Shown piece by piece: positions 7,394 to 16,232 of a stretch of DNA of 64,000 nucleotides; position 1 is the first letter of the stretch; each line of letters begins with the position of its first letter. The notes beneath the pieces were generated by a model. That model was not told where the DNA came from. It saw only the letters and a list, made by a program, of their open reading frames with translations, and ran no database searches. Both the position numbers and the translations under genes were made by a program. Source of the DNA: an uncultured Rhodospirillales bacterium (lineage in GTDB: Bacteria; Pseudomonadota; Alphaproteobacteria; CACIAM-22H2); NCBI GenBank assembly GCA_937926175.1, contig CALANV010000037.1, forward strand, positions 186,001 to 250,000. The letters run 5' to 3'.

Positions 7394-8965
7394 ATGGCGA
7401 ATTTCAAGCGCGATCCTGAATACTCGACCGGTGTCACACTGCCGTCCGGCACGTCTTCGGCGAACGAGTCGGATCTACAGCTCAGACTTGCGCTCGATGC
7501 TGCACGCCTCGGGACATACGAACGCGACCTTCGCACCGGAATCGGTCATTGGTCGCCTCGGGCGTGCGAGATATACGGCGTGCCGCCGGACCAGGGGACG
7601 TTCACGAAGGAAACGTGGTTCGCGCTGGTCCATCCGGATGATCGCGACAAGATCGACGCGTCGCTGGCCAACGCGATCGCCGGACATGGTCCGCATGATG
7701 TCGAGTACCGGATCATTCGGCCCGACGGCGAAGTTCGCTGGGTGGCCGCGCGCGGCGAAATCCTGTACGACGAAGAAGGACGTCCGGTGCGGACGACGGG
7801 CGTATGCTACGATATCACCAGCCAGAAGCAGACGGAAGCCGCGTTGCGCGAAAGCGAGCAGCGCTTCCGGGACATTGCCGCGAACTTTCCCGGCATCATC
7901 TTCAGGCGCATCACCTATCCAGATGGCCGCATCGAATATCCTTATGTGAGCAAAAGCTTCGACTGCGTGTTCGAGGGTCTGTCCGAAGCCATGAAATCGG
8001 TCGGGACGTTAGAAGACGTGGCCCGGTTCGTCGACATGGAGGATCTTCCGCGCTGGCGCGAGTCTTGGCGGACATCCTTGGCCGAGCAGCGGCCCCTGGA
8101 TATCGAAGGCCGTTTTCGCGCCGCCGACGGCAAGATCCGTTGGTTCCGCTCGATCTCGATGCCGCATCCCAGAGCCGACGGCGCGACGATATGGGATGGG
8201 GTACTGCTCGACATTACCGCGCAGAAGGAGGCCGAAGCGCGCCTGCACGAAATCCTGGATCAGCGCGAAGCGTTGCTCCGCGAAACACATCATCGCATCA
8301 AGAACAGCATCGCGGCGGTAGCTGCCATGCTGCGGATCCAGGCGCGAATGCAGCAGTCAGAAGAGGCGCGCACGCAGCTTCTCGACGCCGTGCGCCGGGT
8401 CGCGAATATCGGACGCATCCATCAGGCGCTCTATCTGTCGGATACCTTCGAAACGATCGATATCGGCGCGCATTTGCGCGCGGTACTGAAGGATCTGACG
8501 GTGTCGACCCCGACCCATCGAGGCAAGCGACCGGATGTACAGATCACGTGCCCGGAAGGCATCATGCTGACCACCGACATCGTGACGCCGCTGTCGCTCA
8601 TCGCCGTCGAGCTGGTCGTCAATGCAATCAAGCACGCTGACAAGGCAACGTCGGACGTGCGGGTCGATGTGACGTTCGAGCCGGGCGATCCGATACGTCT
8701 GCGGGTCGTCGACAACGGACCGGGCTTTTCCGGGGATTTGACATCGCACGGCAGCGGGTTCGGGCTCCGCCTCGTGGAAATTCTCGTGCAGCAGCTCGGC
8801 GGGGACATCGTCTTCGAGAGCCGGGTCCACGGCACTGCCGTCACGGTCACCGTGCCGAATCCACCACCGCCCGGTGCCCACAGTGACACAGGCAAGGGAG
8901 GGGCAGCGGGTGATAACGCCGCCCCTCCGTCGATGATGCCAGCGCCGGAACGGGTCAGTCGGTAA
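7394..8965 (+). CDS. PAS-PAS sensor histidine kinase, HisKA_2 type
   Basis: The 523-residue protein has no membrane helix or signal peptide, so it should be cytoplasmic. Two PAS domains (about residues 25-150 and 155-290) include PAC-like ends, DVEYRIIRPDGEVRWVAARG and GRFRAADGKIRWFRSIS. The phosphoacceptor region is LLRETHHRIKNSIAAVAAML (about residue 293) of the HisKA_2 group, followed by an HATPase domain with VELVVNAIKHA and VDNGPGFSGDL. Such kinases usually pass phosphate to single receivers or to PhyR in alphaproteobacteria; the partner is not adjacent here. The signal is unknown. The C-terminal 35 residues are Gly/Pro/Ala-rich and encode an RNA hairpin (8897-8928). Its stop overlaps the end of the convergent small gene by 11 bp. 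Confidence 0.88.
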   Translation: MANFKRDPEYSTGVTLPSGTSSANESDLQLRLALDAARLGTYERDLRTGIGHWSPRACEIYGVPPDQGTFTKETWFALVHPDDRDKIDASLANAIAGHGPHDVEYRIIRPDGEVRWVAARGEILYDEEGRPVRTTGVCYDITSQKQTEAALRESEQRFRDIAANFPGIIFRRITYPDGRIEYPYVSKSFDCVFEGLSEAMKSVGTLEDVARFVDMEDLPRWRESWRTSLAEQRPLDIEGRFRAADGKIRWFRSISMPHPRADGATIWDGVLLDITAQKEAEARLHEILDQREALLRETHHRIKNSIAAVAAMLRIQARMQQSEEARTQLLDAVRRVANIGRIHQALYLSDTFETIDIGAHLRAVLKDLTVSTPTHRGKRPDVQITCPEGIMLTTDIVTPLSLIAVELVVNAIKHADKATSDVRVDVTFEPGDPIRLRVVDNGPGFSGDLTSHGSGFGLRLVEILVQQLGGDIVFESRVHGTAVTVTVPNPPPPGAHSDTGKGGAAGDNAAPPSMMPAPERVSR

Positions 8966-9161
8966 CTAGTGCACGTGCCCGGCGCTCATACTCAGACGCG
9001 GCGCGCAGATGCTCATCGGCCAGCTTCTCGAGATGCTGGTCCAACGCTTCGCGAGCGAGAGAACGGCGTGTTTCCGCCTTGCCGAGCCACCAGCCGGGCA
9101 GGCGTTCGAGTGCCGCGAGCGGGTTGCGGCGTGTCGTGGTGACGAGGACGGGCTTGGGCAT
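8955..9161 (-). CDS. Small basic helical protein of unknown function
   Basis: The encoded protein is 68 residues long. Support comes from a strong Shine-Dalgarno, AAGGAGGT, 11 bp before the ATG on the minus strand, and from a coherent composition: an N-terminus with PLAALERLPGWWLGKAE and a C-terminal amphipathic helix rich in Ala, Arg and Glu. No signal peptide, Cys cluster or membrane helix is visible, and I do not recognise a family. It converges with the kinase gene and overlaps its end by 11 bp. Confidence 0.55.
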   Translation of the reverse strand: MPKPVLVTTTRRNPLAALERLPGWWLGKAETRRSLAREALDQHLEKLADEHLRAASEYERRARALVTD

Positions 9162-9437
9162 GGGTCTCCGAACCTCCTTGACGGTTCGACATGCGGCGCA
9201 GGCACGCGCCGCGACCGACTAGGATAGACCGACCACAGCCGGTGGAAATCTATCGGAAGTAGTAAGTCGGGTGCGGCGTTGCTTCGTCGCCCGGTTGTGC
9301 CCATCGACCGCAGATCCCGAGGCAGGTGCGCGTCGAGACCACTTTTGTCGATCCGCGGTCAGGACGTCGGCGAAGCGAGATCCGTGCCATCATGTCGCGG
9401 GTAATCGGCCCGAGAGCCGTCGCGCCATTCGGGCAAA

Positions 9438-9877
9438 TTATCGGACTGCGCCGGCAAGCGCTTTGACGATGGTGCCGAATTCCATGGCGACGTATATGGT
9501 GCCGACCGCACCGCCGAACATAATCCCAAGTCGAAGGGCCGTGACCGCAAGACGGCGCAGCCGCGCGCCAAGCCGCTCTTTTGTTGCGGCATTCGCCCTG
9601 TACGGTTGGGACAAGAGGCGTCTGGCACGCGCTTCAAGCGCCGCATCGGCCGCCTTGCGCTTCAGGCTCTCCTGCTGGCGCGAGTGGCGGTAAAGGGTGC
9701 GGGAAATCATCCGCTGCGTTTCGGGATCCCGCGTGTCATAGGAGGCACGGACCGCATCGATCGTCGGGCGCTTGGCGAGCGCCTGCGCTTCGGCGATCGC
9801 GCTGTCGCGTTGTCGAAGACAGCGGCGATGCGCCAAGTGCCGGCCGTCTGGATATAGATCTCAAAAAGCGTGCTCAT
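9438..9877 (-). pseudogene. Frameshifted gene of unknown function with a C-terminal membrane helix
   Basis: Two minus-strand frames appear to be halves of one gene. The first starts at ATG 9877 with MSTLFEIYIQTAGTWRIAAV and loses coding character after about residue 23 (near 9810). The second frame continues coherently with DSAIAEAQALAKRPTIDAVR and DPETQRMISRTLYRHSRQQ. It ends with a hydrophobic helix, LGIMFGGAVGTIYVAMEF, before the stop at 9438. One missing base (or two extra) near 9811-9816 would restore a protein of about 145 residues. This is either a real disruption or a sequencing or assembly error. I do not know the family. It lies 7 bp downstream of the PAS_5 gene, probably in one operon with it. 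Confidence 0.5.
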
Positions 9878-9884
9878 GGCCGTC

Positions 9885-10379
9885 TCAAGCCACCGTTACG
9901 GCGCGGCAGTTGGCAGCGCCATGCAGGTGGCTGACCGTCGTCCCGTTATCGGAGAGCGGGAGTATGATGCTGCGGTAAAGGAGGTGCCGCCCGTCGCGGT
10001 GCTTGAGCTCGCCGCCGATCGAGATGGGTATCTCCCTGGCGAGAACGTCGCCGTGATACTTGGTGGCAGCCGCCATCAGGGTTCCAACGGGGATCTCCGT
10101 CAGAGTCAATCCGACAAGAGCGGTCCCACAGTCCTCGGTGAGCCGTGCACCGACCACCTCGAGGATGAGCGCGATGGTATCGTCCGGACGCACGACCGCT
10201 CGCCAAGCCCAGGGCTCGATGTCGGGTATCGCGCTGAAGTCGATGTCCGTGCAAAGGGGAAACCGACGATCGCCTGCCTTGTCGCGCCAATGGCGCAATA
10301 GGCGCATGACTAAACGTCGTTCGACCGGCACGTCAGGTTCGAGCCGACCGAGTGCCGCTTCGGTGTGCTCATCGTCCAT
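9885..10379 (-). CDS. PAS_5 family PAS-domain protein
   Basis: With start M at 10379 the protein has 164 residues; an in-frame ATG at 10442 would add 21 residues. It is a lone PAS-like domain of the PAS_5 type seen across Rhodospirillales and Rhizobiales: LLRHWRDKAGDRRFPLCTDI, then DIEPWAWRAVVRP, TALVGLTLTEIP and LLYRSIILPLSDNG. There is no output domain, so it likely works as a sensor or partner module. The shorter start is preferred because the conserved region begins soon after it; neither start has a clear ribosome site. The next gene downstream on the same strand starts 7 bp after its stop. Confidence 0.7.
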   Translation of the reverse strand: MDDEHTEAALGRLEPDVPVERRLVMRLLRHWRDKAGDRRFPLCTDIDFSAIPDIEPWAWRAVVRPDDTIALILEVVGARLTEDCGTALVGLTLTEIPVGTLMAAATKYHGDVLAREIPISIGGELKHRDGRHLLYRSIILPLSDNGTTVSHLHGAANCRAVTVA

Positions 10380-10554
10380 AATATGATGAAAATTAAGGCC
10401 GTATTCTTTCCTTTTGATCAACGGAATTGGCCATGCGGTCATTGGCGGCGGAACGGCGCGTGATCCCTGTCACGCGGATGTTTGTGCCCGCAGCGATGCC
10501 GGTATCGGTGTCGTCGGCCGCGGCGCGGTCAGGGCAGGGATCGCAGGCTTTCCG

Positions 10555-10594
10555 GTAAAACGGAAAGCCCCCGCCGGATCGCTCCGGCAGGGGC
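10555..10594 (-). terminator. Rho-independent terminator of glnBA
   Basis: On the minus strand a GC-rich hairpin has arms GCCCCTGCCGGA and TCCGGCGGGGGC (plus-strand 10567-10594) with a four-base loop. A T-rich run (TTTCCGTTTT) follows. It lies about 90 bp beyond the glnA stop. Confidence 0.7.
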
Positions 10595-10686
10595 CTCCAC
10601 CTCAATCCCGGTATTCTCGGCTTCTACGTGTTCTGCTGCACACCCGGTCGCAGGCTATGCGCAAAGCCGGAAAACCGCGGGTTTTC

Positions 10687-12096
10687 TTACACGCTGTAAT
10701 ACATCTGGAACTCGATCGGGTGCGGGGTGTGCTCGAACGCGTAGACCTCTTCCCACTTGAGTTCCAGATAGGCGTCGATCATGTCGTCCGTGAACACGTC
10801 GCCCTGCTTGAGGAAGGCGCGGTCCTTGTCGAGATTCTCGAGCGCCTCGCGGAGCGAGCCGCAAACCTGCGGCACGTTCTTCAGCTCCTCGGGCGGCAGG
10901 TCGTACAGATTCTTGTCCATGGCATCGCCCGGATGGATCTTGTTCTTGATGCCATCGAGGCCGGCCATCAGCATCGCCGCGAAGCCCAGATACGGGTTGC
11001 AGCCCGGATCCGGGAAGCGGACCTCGACGCGCTTGCCCTTGGGGTTCGCGACGTAGGGGATGCGGCATGCGGCCGAGCGGTTGCGCGCCGAATAGGCGAG
11101 CAGAACCGGCGCCTCGAAGCCGGGGATCAGCCGCTTGTAGCTGTTGGTCAGCGGATTCGTGAAGGCGTTGATCGCCTTCGCGTGCCGGATGATGCCGCCA
11201 ATGTAGTAGAGCGCGGTTTCCGACAGGTCGGCATAGAGGTTGCCCGCGAACAGCGGCTTGCCATTCTTCCAGATCGACTGGTGCGTATGCATGCCCGAGC
11301 CGTTGTCACCCTTGATCGGCTTCGGCATGAAGGTCGCCGTCTTGCCGTACTGGTGCGCGACGTTGTGCACGACGTATTTGTAGATCTGCACGCCGTCGGC
11401 CGCCTTTACGAGCGTCTGGAACTTGTTGCCCAGCTCATGCTGCGAGGGCGCCACCTCGTGGTGGTGCTTCTCGATGTCCAGGCCCATGTCCTTCATGACC
11501 GTGAGCATCTCGGCACGCAGGTCGGCGCCGCTGTCGACCGGCGGGACCGGGAAGTAGCCGCCCTTGATCGGCGGCCGGTGCCCCAGGTTGCCGTCCTCGT
11601 AGCGCTTGTCGCTGACGTAGGGGCCTTCCTCGCTGTCGATCTCGTAGAACGCCGAGTTCATCGAGACCTTGAAGCGCACGTCGTCGAAGACGAAGAACTC
11701 GATCTCGGGCCCGAAATAGGCGGTGTCGCCGATGCCGGAGCTGGCGAGATAGGCTTCGGCCTTCTTGGCGATCGAGCGGGGGTCACGCGTGTAGGGCTGA
11801 CCCGTGCCGGGCTCGTAGACGTCGCATGTCAGGATCAGGGACGGCTGCGCCGCGAACGGATCCATGACCGCCGTCGACGGGTCCGGGATCAGCACCATGT
11901 CGGACTCGTTGATCGCCTTCCACCCGGCGATCGAGGAGCCGTCGAACATGATGCCGTCGGTGAACGTGTCCTCGTCGATCGTCTCGGCGGCGTGGGCGAG
12001 GTGCTGCCATTTTCCGCGCGGGTCGGTGAACCGCAGATCGACGTACTTGATGTCCTTTTCCTTGATCAGCTGCAGGACTTTCTTGGGATCCGACAT
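10687..12096 (-). CDS. glnA: Glutamine synthetase, type I
   Basis: The 469-residue protein has the normal length for GlnA of the GSI-beta class. It joins ammonia to glutamate with ATP as a cytoplasmic dodecamer. Visible signatures are the N-terminal beta-grasp with DLRFTDPRGKWQH, the substrate loop FDGSSIAGWKAINESD, KPIKGDNGSGMHTHQS (ATP-binding region), NRSAACRIPYV, and the adenylylation loop MDKNLYDLPPEE, whose Tyr would be modified by GlnE. It lies 176 bp downstream of glnB, probably cotranscribed from the glnB sigma-54 promoter, and a terminator follows. The spacer from glnB contains a short GGAGG/CCTCC hairpin but no clear second promoter. Confidence 0.97.
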   Translation of the reverse strand: MSDPKKVLQLIKEKDIKYVDLRFTDPRGKWQHLAHAAETIDEDTFTDGIMFDGSSIAGWKAINESDMVLIPDPSTAVMDPFAAQPSLILTCDVYEPGTGQPYTRDPRSIAKKAEAYLASSGIGDTAYFGPEIEFFVFDDVRFKVSMNSAFYEIDSEEGPYVSDKRYEDGNLGHRPPIKGGYFPVPPVDSGADLRAEMLTVMKDMGLDIEKHHHEVAPSQHELGNKFQTLVKAADGVQIYKYVVHNVAHQYGKTATFMPKPIKGDNGSGMHTHQSIWKNGKPLFAGNLYADLSETALYYIGGIIRHAKAINAFTNPLTNSYKRLIPGFEAPVLLAYSARNRSAACRIPYVANPKGKRVEVRFPDPGCNPYLGFAAMLMAGLDGIKNKIHPGDAMDKNLYDLPPEELKNVPQVCGSLREALENLDKDRAFLKQGDVFTDDMIDAYLELKWEEVYAFEHTPHPIEFQMYYSV

Positions 12097-12272
12097 TGTT
12101 TACTGTTTCCCTCGTTGGATGGTGGTCGGTTGACCCGAGATCCGACAGTGCGCTTCCTCTTCTTCGCGTCGTCCGCGAGCCTGGGCCGCGGGGGTAATCC
12201 GGATGCGCGAGCCGAACCCGGACACGACGTGAGAATTCGGGAGGAGGCGTCCTCCGGCCCCGGAATTGAGCA

Positions 12273-12611
12273 TCAGATCGCGTCGCTACCGCGCTCGCCG
12301 GTGCGAATACGGATCGCTTCTTCCACGTTCGTTACGAAGATCTTGCCGTCGCCGATGCGACCCGTGTGGGCAGCCTTCTGGATCGCCTCGATCGCGCGTT
12401 CGACCAGGTTGTCGTCGAGCACGACCTCGATCTTCACCTTGGGAAGAAAATCGACGACGTACTCGGCGCCGCGGTACAGCTCGGTGTGTCCCTTTTGGCG
12501 GCCGAAGCCCTTGGCCTCGACCACCGTGATTCCCTTGAGGCCGACTTCGTGAAGGGCGTCTTTGACCTCGTCGAGTTTGAACGGCTTGATGATCGCTTCG
12601 ATCTTCTTCAT
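12273..12611 (-). CDS. glnB: Nitrogen regulatory protein PII
   Basis: The 112-residue protein has the exact PII length. The start MKKIEAIIKPFKLDEVKDAL, the T-loop with EAKGFGRQKGHTELYRGAEY (Tyr51 is the uridylylation site) and the C-terminal TGRIGDGKIFV segment identify GlnB. It senses 2-oxoglutarate, ATP/ADP and, via GlnD, glutamine, and controls GlnE and NtrB. An earlier in-frame start would add 37 residues absent from the family, so ATG 12611 is chosen. It heads the glnBA operon, with a sigma-54 site about 95 bp upstream. Confidence 0.96.
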   Translation of the reverse strand: MKKIEAIIKPFKLDEVKDALHEVGLKGITVVEAKGFGRQKGHTELYRGAEYVVDFLPKVKIEVVLDDNLVERAIEAIQKAAHTGRIGDGKIFVTNVEEAIRIRTGERGSDAI

Positions 12612-12705
12612 GGCATTAGTCCAGCTTTTGTAAGACGGGGGCACGACGTCGGCGATACCGGCAGGCCTTGCGGCGAGCTCCCGGGCGGCAAACCGCTTCT
12701 CCAAA

Positions 12706-12721
12706 AGCACGGGGCATGCCA
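12706..12721 (-). promoter_or_regulatory. Sigma-54 (-24/-12) promoter of glnBA
   Basis: The minus strand reads TGGCATGCCCCGTGCT, matching the consensus TGGCACG-N4-TTGCW at 14 of 16 positions, counting the free spacer as matching, with the invariant GG and GC ten bases apart. It lies about 95 bp upstream of the glnB start. RpoN control of glnBA is well established in related bacteria. Confidence 0.7.
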
Positions 12722-12769
12722 ACCGCAGCTACGCCGGAATCGCCGCTCCGACGTTGATTGCCTGCGGAT

Positions 12770-12784
12770 GCATCAGAAAAATGC
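12770..12784 (-). promoter_or_regulatory. Candidate NtrC binding site
   Basis: GC-N11-GC with inverted GCAT/ATGC arms lies about 50 bp upstream of the -24 element, the expected place for an NtrC activator site. Only the core is conserved, so this is tentative. Confidence 0.35.
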
Positions 12785-12811
12785 TCAAAAAATAATCAAT
12801 CAGCCTATCTG

Positions 12812-14002
12812 TTAGGCGGTGGACCGGGCGGGGGATGCGGCCAAGCAATCCCGGATACGGGCCATCGCGGCCCGGATGTTCTCGACCGAGTTGGCGTAGG
12901 AGAAGCGAAGATAGCCCTCTCCATAGGCCCCGAAGCTGGTCCCCGACAGGGCCGCGACCCCGGCCTCGTTCAGCAACTTGTCCTGAAGCTGCCGGCTGGA
13001 CAAACCGGTGCCGGTGATGTTCGGAAAGGCATAGAATGCGCCGCCCGGCTCGATGCAGCGGAAGCCCGGAATCGCATTCAGCTCGTCGACGATCACCTTG
13101 CGCCGCTCGGCGAAGGCCGCGACCATGCGGCGGACGTCATCCTGCGGGCCCTCGAGGGCCGCGATTCCGGCATACTGGGCCGCGGCGTTGACGCAGGAAT
13201 GGCAGTTGATGGCGAGCCGCTCTGCGTACGGAAAGATGGCCTTCGGCCAGACGCTGTAACCCAGCCGCCAGCCCGTCATCGCGTAGGTCTTGCTCCAGCC
13301 GTCAAGAAGGATCAGGCGGTCACGCAGGCTTTCGTAGCCGAGCAGGCTGACGTGCTCGCGCCCGTCATAGGTCATCTGGCCATAGATTTCGTCGCTCAGC
13401 ACGGCGACGTGGGGAAAGCGCTCCAGCCCGCGCACGAGCTTGTCGAACTCTTCGCGCGGCACGACACCCCCGGTGGGATTGGCGGGCGAATTGACGATGA
13501 TCAGGCGCGTGCGCGGCGTGATCTTCGCGAGCACTTCGTCCGCGTCGAAGGAGAAACCGTTCTCTTCCTTCAGCGGGATCGGTACCGGCGTGGCACCGGA
13601 GTACTTGATGACCGACTCGTAGATCGGGAAGCCGGGATTCGGATAAAGGATGTCCACGCCCGGCTGACCGAAGATCATGATGGCAAAGAACATCGTGACC
13701 TTGCCGCCGGGCACGATCAGGATGCAGTCGGGGTCGACGGTGACGCGGAGACGGCGATGGATGTCGGCCGCCACCGCCTCGCGCAGCGGCAGGATACCGT
13801 TGGCCGGCGTGTAGCCGTGGTGACCGTCGGCCAGGGCCTTTTGCGCCGCGGCGACGATATGCGGCGGCGTCTGGAAATCGGGCTGGCCAATCCCAAGATT
13901 GATGATGTCACGGCCTTGGGCCTCGAGCGCCTTTGCCCGCGCCAGCACCTCAAAGGCGGTTTCGGTGCCGAGCTGATGCATACGGTCGGCGAGCACGAGC
14001 AT
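12812..14002 (-). CDS. Class I/II pyridoxal-phosphate aminotransferase
   Basis: The 396-residue protein is a fold-type I aminotransferase of the aspartate/alanine aminotransferase-like group. Visible features are INLGIGQPDF near the N-terminus, VNSPANPTGG, VLSDEIYGQMTY (Asp and Tyr contacting the cofactor), the Schiff-base lysine in DGWSKTYAMTGWRLGY (about residue 237), and LRFSYANSVENI with the substrate Arg. It transfers amino groups between an amino acid and a 2-oxo acid in the cytoplasm. It is immediately upstream of glnB on the same strand (200 bp gap) but that gap carries the glnB promoter, so it is likely a separate unit. The exact substrate is not predictable. Confidence 0.9.
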   Translation of the reverse strand: MLVLADRMHQLGTETAFEVLARAKALEAQGRDIINLGIGQPDFQTPPHIVAAAQKALADGHHGYTPANGILPLREAVAADIHRRLRVTVDPDCILIVPGGKVTMFFAIMIFGQPGVDILYPNPGFPIYESVIKYSGATPVPIPLKEENGFSFDADEVLAKITPRTRLIIVNSPANPTGGVVPREEFDKLVRGLERFPHVAVLSDEIYGQMTYDGREHVSLLGYESLRDRLILLDGWSKTYAMTGWRLGYSVWPKAIFPYAERLAINCHSCVNAAAQYAGIAALEGPQDDVRRMVAAFAERRKVIVDELNAIPGFRCIEPGGAFYAFPNITGTGLSSRQLQDKLLNEAGVAALSGTSFGAYGEGYLRFSYANSVENIRAAMARIRDCLAASPARSTA

Positions 14003-14164
14003 GGCGATTTCCCCCTTGACCTTGTCCGAGGCCCGCGACTATGGCGCAAGCCCCGCGGCCAAGGCAACGGCAAGCCGCCGTATGAAGCGACACCGGCGCC
14101 GACCTGGGGCCCGATCACCGTACCGGGCGGGACGGCGTCGTCAGTATGGGCGCTTCGGCAATCC

Positions 14165-14194
14165 TTGACGGGAGGGGCTGGCAGGGCGTACACA
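14165..14194 (+). promoter_or_regulatory. Probable promoter of tRNA-His
   Basis: A -35 element TTGACG (14165-14170) and a weak -10 element TACACA (14189-14194) are separated by 18 bp, ending 14 bp before the mature tRNA. Confidence 0.4.
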
Positions 14195-14207
14195 GCGGGC
14201 CCTCAGT

Positions 14208-14284
14208 GGCGGGTGTAGCTCAGTTGGTAGAGCACCGGGTTGTGGTCCCGGGTGTCGCGGGTTCGAATCCCGTCGCTCGCCCCA
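14208..14284 (+). tRNA. tRNA-His (GTG)
   Basis: This is a 77-nt tRNA with encoded CCA. The anticodon loop TTGTGGT sits on a CCGGG/CCCGG stem, with GTG at 14242-14244. The D arm AGCTCAGTTGGTAGAGC and T loop TTCGAAT are canonical. The extra 5' G at 14208 opposite the discriminator C at 14281 is the tRNA-His identity pair. It sits alone between a divergent aminotransferase and a convergent kinase. Confidence 0.97.
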
Positions 14285-14351
14285 TCTTCCTCACAGATCC
14301 GGATGATCGTCGTCCGCCTTTCCAGGCCGCCACGTCACCTGGCGGTCGCGG

Positions 14352-16232
14352 CTAGGCAGCGGCACGGCGGTCGCGCGCCGGTTCCCGCGGCAGGATGAGG
14401 CGTATGTCGGTGCCGCGATTCACCTCGCTGCGGATCTCAAGGCGGCCGCCATGCAGCTTTGCGAGCGATTGGGCGATCGCCAGCCCCAGGCCACAGCCTT
14501 CATGCGCACGGGCGAGGCTGTTGTCGACCTGAACGAAGGGCTGGAAGATGCGTTCGATCTGGTCAGGCGGGATGCCGACACCCGTATCGCGCACCGCGAA
14601 TTCGACCTCACCGGCGGGATTGTTGTATGCCAAGACGGTCACGCTGCCGCCGGGCGGCGTGAACTTGACGGCGTTGGTGAGCAGGTTGCCGAGGATCTGG
14701 TGCAGGCGCACCTCATCGCCCAACACGAACGAAACTTCCGGATCGGCACCGCCGTGGAGATGCAGCGACTTGGCGACGGCCGCCGGCATCACCACGCGAA
14801 TGCTCTCCTCGACCAGCTGGGCAGGGTCGAGAACGACCTCACGCAGCCTGAGCTCGCCCGCCTCGATGCGCGACATATCGAGTATGTCGTTGACGATGGC
14901 GAGGAGCTGCTGGCCGCTGCGATGGATGTCGGCGGCATAGTCCCTGTAAACAGGTTGACCGAGCGGCCCCTTCACTTCGCGCATCATCATTTCCGAGAAG
15001 CCGATGATGGCGTTGAGCGGCGTTCGGAGCTCGTGGCTCACGTTGGCGATGAACGCGCTCTTCATCCTGTTCGCCTGGTCGGAGATGAGTTTGGCCCGAC
15101 GCAGTTCCTTGGTCGCGCGCTGACGATCGGTGACGTCATGGAACGTAAGCACAATGCCGCCGACTGACGGTTCGTCCAGCAGGTTGCAGGCCGTCAGCTC
15201 GAAATCGCGCGTCGTGCCGGCGGAGTCGGTGATCTGCAGATCGTCCACGTAGGCCCAGGCGCGTCTCGCTTCTTCGGCGGCCAGGACGTCGCGCAGGTTC
15301 GGCACGCCGTTGCCGCCGAGAAACTCGAACACGTTGCGCCCCTCGAGGTCGGCAGGTTCGATGCCGAGAAGCGAACGGGAGGAGGGAGTCGCGTACTGAA
15401 TCCGGCCGATTCGGTCCACGACGATGATGAGGTCGTTCGAGCTCTGAACGAGCAGACGGAACCGGCGCGCGGCCAGACGGAGGATTTCCTCTTCACGGCG
15501 CCGCAATGCCGCCAGCTTGCGGTCCACGACGGCGGATATCAGCTCCAGCCCGAGGATCACGATGGTGCCGACCGCGATCACGGCCGCCAGCGTCACCCGC
15601 TCGAACCGGACGCCGCCCGGATTCATGAGCGATGGTGCCTCGGTGAAGCATGCCGCCGCCATCCCCGTGTAGTGCATGCCGCTGATCGCGGCTCCCATGA
15701 TGATGGAGGCGAACAGGCGCCAGCGAGTGTCGGACCCGGACGTCGCGACCCAGAGTGCCGCCGTCGCCGCGACGAAAGCGATGACGACCGACAACGCGAC
15801 GAGCCACGGCGTGTACTCGATGACTGCCGGCATGCGCATCGCTGCCATGCCGGTATAGTGCATGACCGCAACGCCGCTTCCCATGAGCGCACCGGCACCG
15901 AGCAGTCGCGCGACACCCGGGCCGTCGGAAACAATGACGAATGCAACCGCCGTGACGCCGATCGCCACCGCGAGCGACAGCAGCGTGATGCCAACGTCGT
16001 AGCCGACGTCGATCGGCAGCGAAAAGGCCAGCATGGCGACGAAGTGCATCGACCAGATTCCGCCGCCCATGGCCGTGGCGGCGGCCGCGATCCAGCCGAG
16101 CTTGCGCCAGCCGGTCGTGTGCATGATGCGACCGGCGACGTCGAACGCCACGAACGATGCGAGGACGGCGACCGTCATCGACAGCGCGACGAGCGCAGGA
16201 TCATGAATCGCTTCGATGGTGTCGGTCGTCAT
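14352..16232 (-). CDS. MHYT-domain membrane sensor histidine kinase
   Basis: The 626-residue protein has a seven-helix MHYT region at residues about 10-240, with repeats of the signature M-H-F/Y-V/T (SMHFVAML, VMHYTGMAAMRMP, GMHYTGMAAACF). These may bind copper and sense redox or gas signals. A PAS domain follows (about 280-395), then a classical HisKA with FIANVSHELRTPLNAIIGF (His about residue 405), and HATPase with NLLTNAVKFTPPGGS, DTGVGIPPDQIERIFQPF and GLGLAIAQSLAKLHGG. The ATG at 16232 is chosen over 16265 because GAGGAA lies upstream at good spacing. It is an orphan: no response regulator is adjacent. The copper role is family knowledge, not visible here. Confidence 0.9.
   Translation of the reverse strand: MTTDTIEAIHDPALVALSMTVAVLASFVAFDVAGRIMHTTGWRKLGWIAAAATAMGGGIWSMHFVAMLAFSLPIDVGYDVGITLLSLAVAIGVTAVAFVIVSDGPGVARLLGAGALMGSGVAVMHYTGMAAMRMPAVIEYTPWLVALSVVIAFVAATAALWVATSGSDTRWRLFASIIMGAAISGMHYTGMAAACFTEAPSLMNPGGVRFERVTLAAVIAVGTIVILGLELISAVVDRKLAALRRREEEILRLAARRFRLLVQSSNDLIIVVDRIGRIQYATPSSRSLLGIEPADLEGRNVFEFLGGNGVPNLRDVLAAEEARRAWAYVDDLQITDSAGTTRDFELTACNLLDEPSVGGIVLTFHDVTDRQRATKELRRAKLISDQANRMKSAFIANVSHELRTPLNAIIGFSEMMMREVKGPLGQPVYRDYAADIHRSGQQLLAIVNDILDMSRIEAGELRLREVVLDPAQLVEESIRVVMPAAVAKSLHLHGGADPEVSFVLGDEVRLHQILGNLLTNAVKFTPPGGSVTVLAYNNPAGEVEFAVRDTGVGIPPDQIERIFQPFVQVDNSLARAHEGCGLGLAIAQSLAKLHGGRLEIRSEVNRGTDIRLILPREPARDRRAAA

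Noticed and set aside
8897..8928. GGAGGGGC/GCCCCTCC hairpin near the end of the PAS kinase gene
   Set aside because: It lies inside coding sequence and no T-run follows on either strand, so a terminator is not supported.
10414..12552. 712-codon open frame on the plus strand opposite glnA and glnB
   Set aside because: It is an antisense shadow of two genes with clear homology.
12758..14218. 486-codon open frame on the plus strand opposite the aminotransferase
   Set aside because: It is a shadow frame, and it also runs into tRNA-His.
14327..14345. CCGCCA/TGGCGG inverted repeat after tRNA-His as a terminator
   Set aside because: Six pairs without a T-run are too weak to call.
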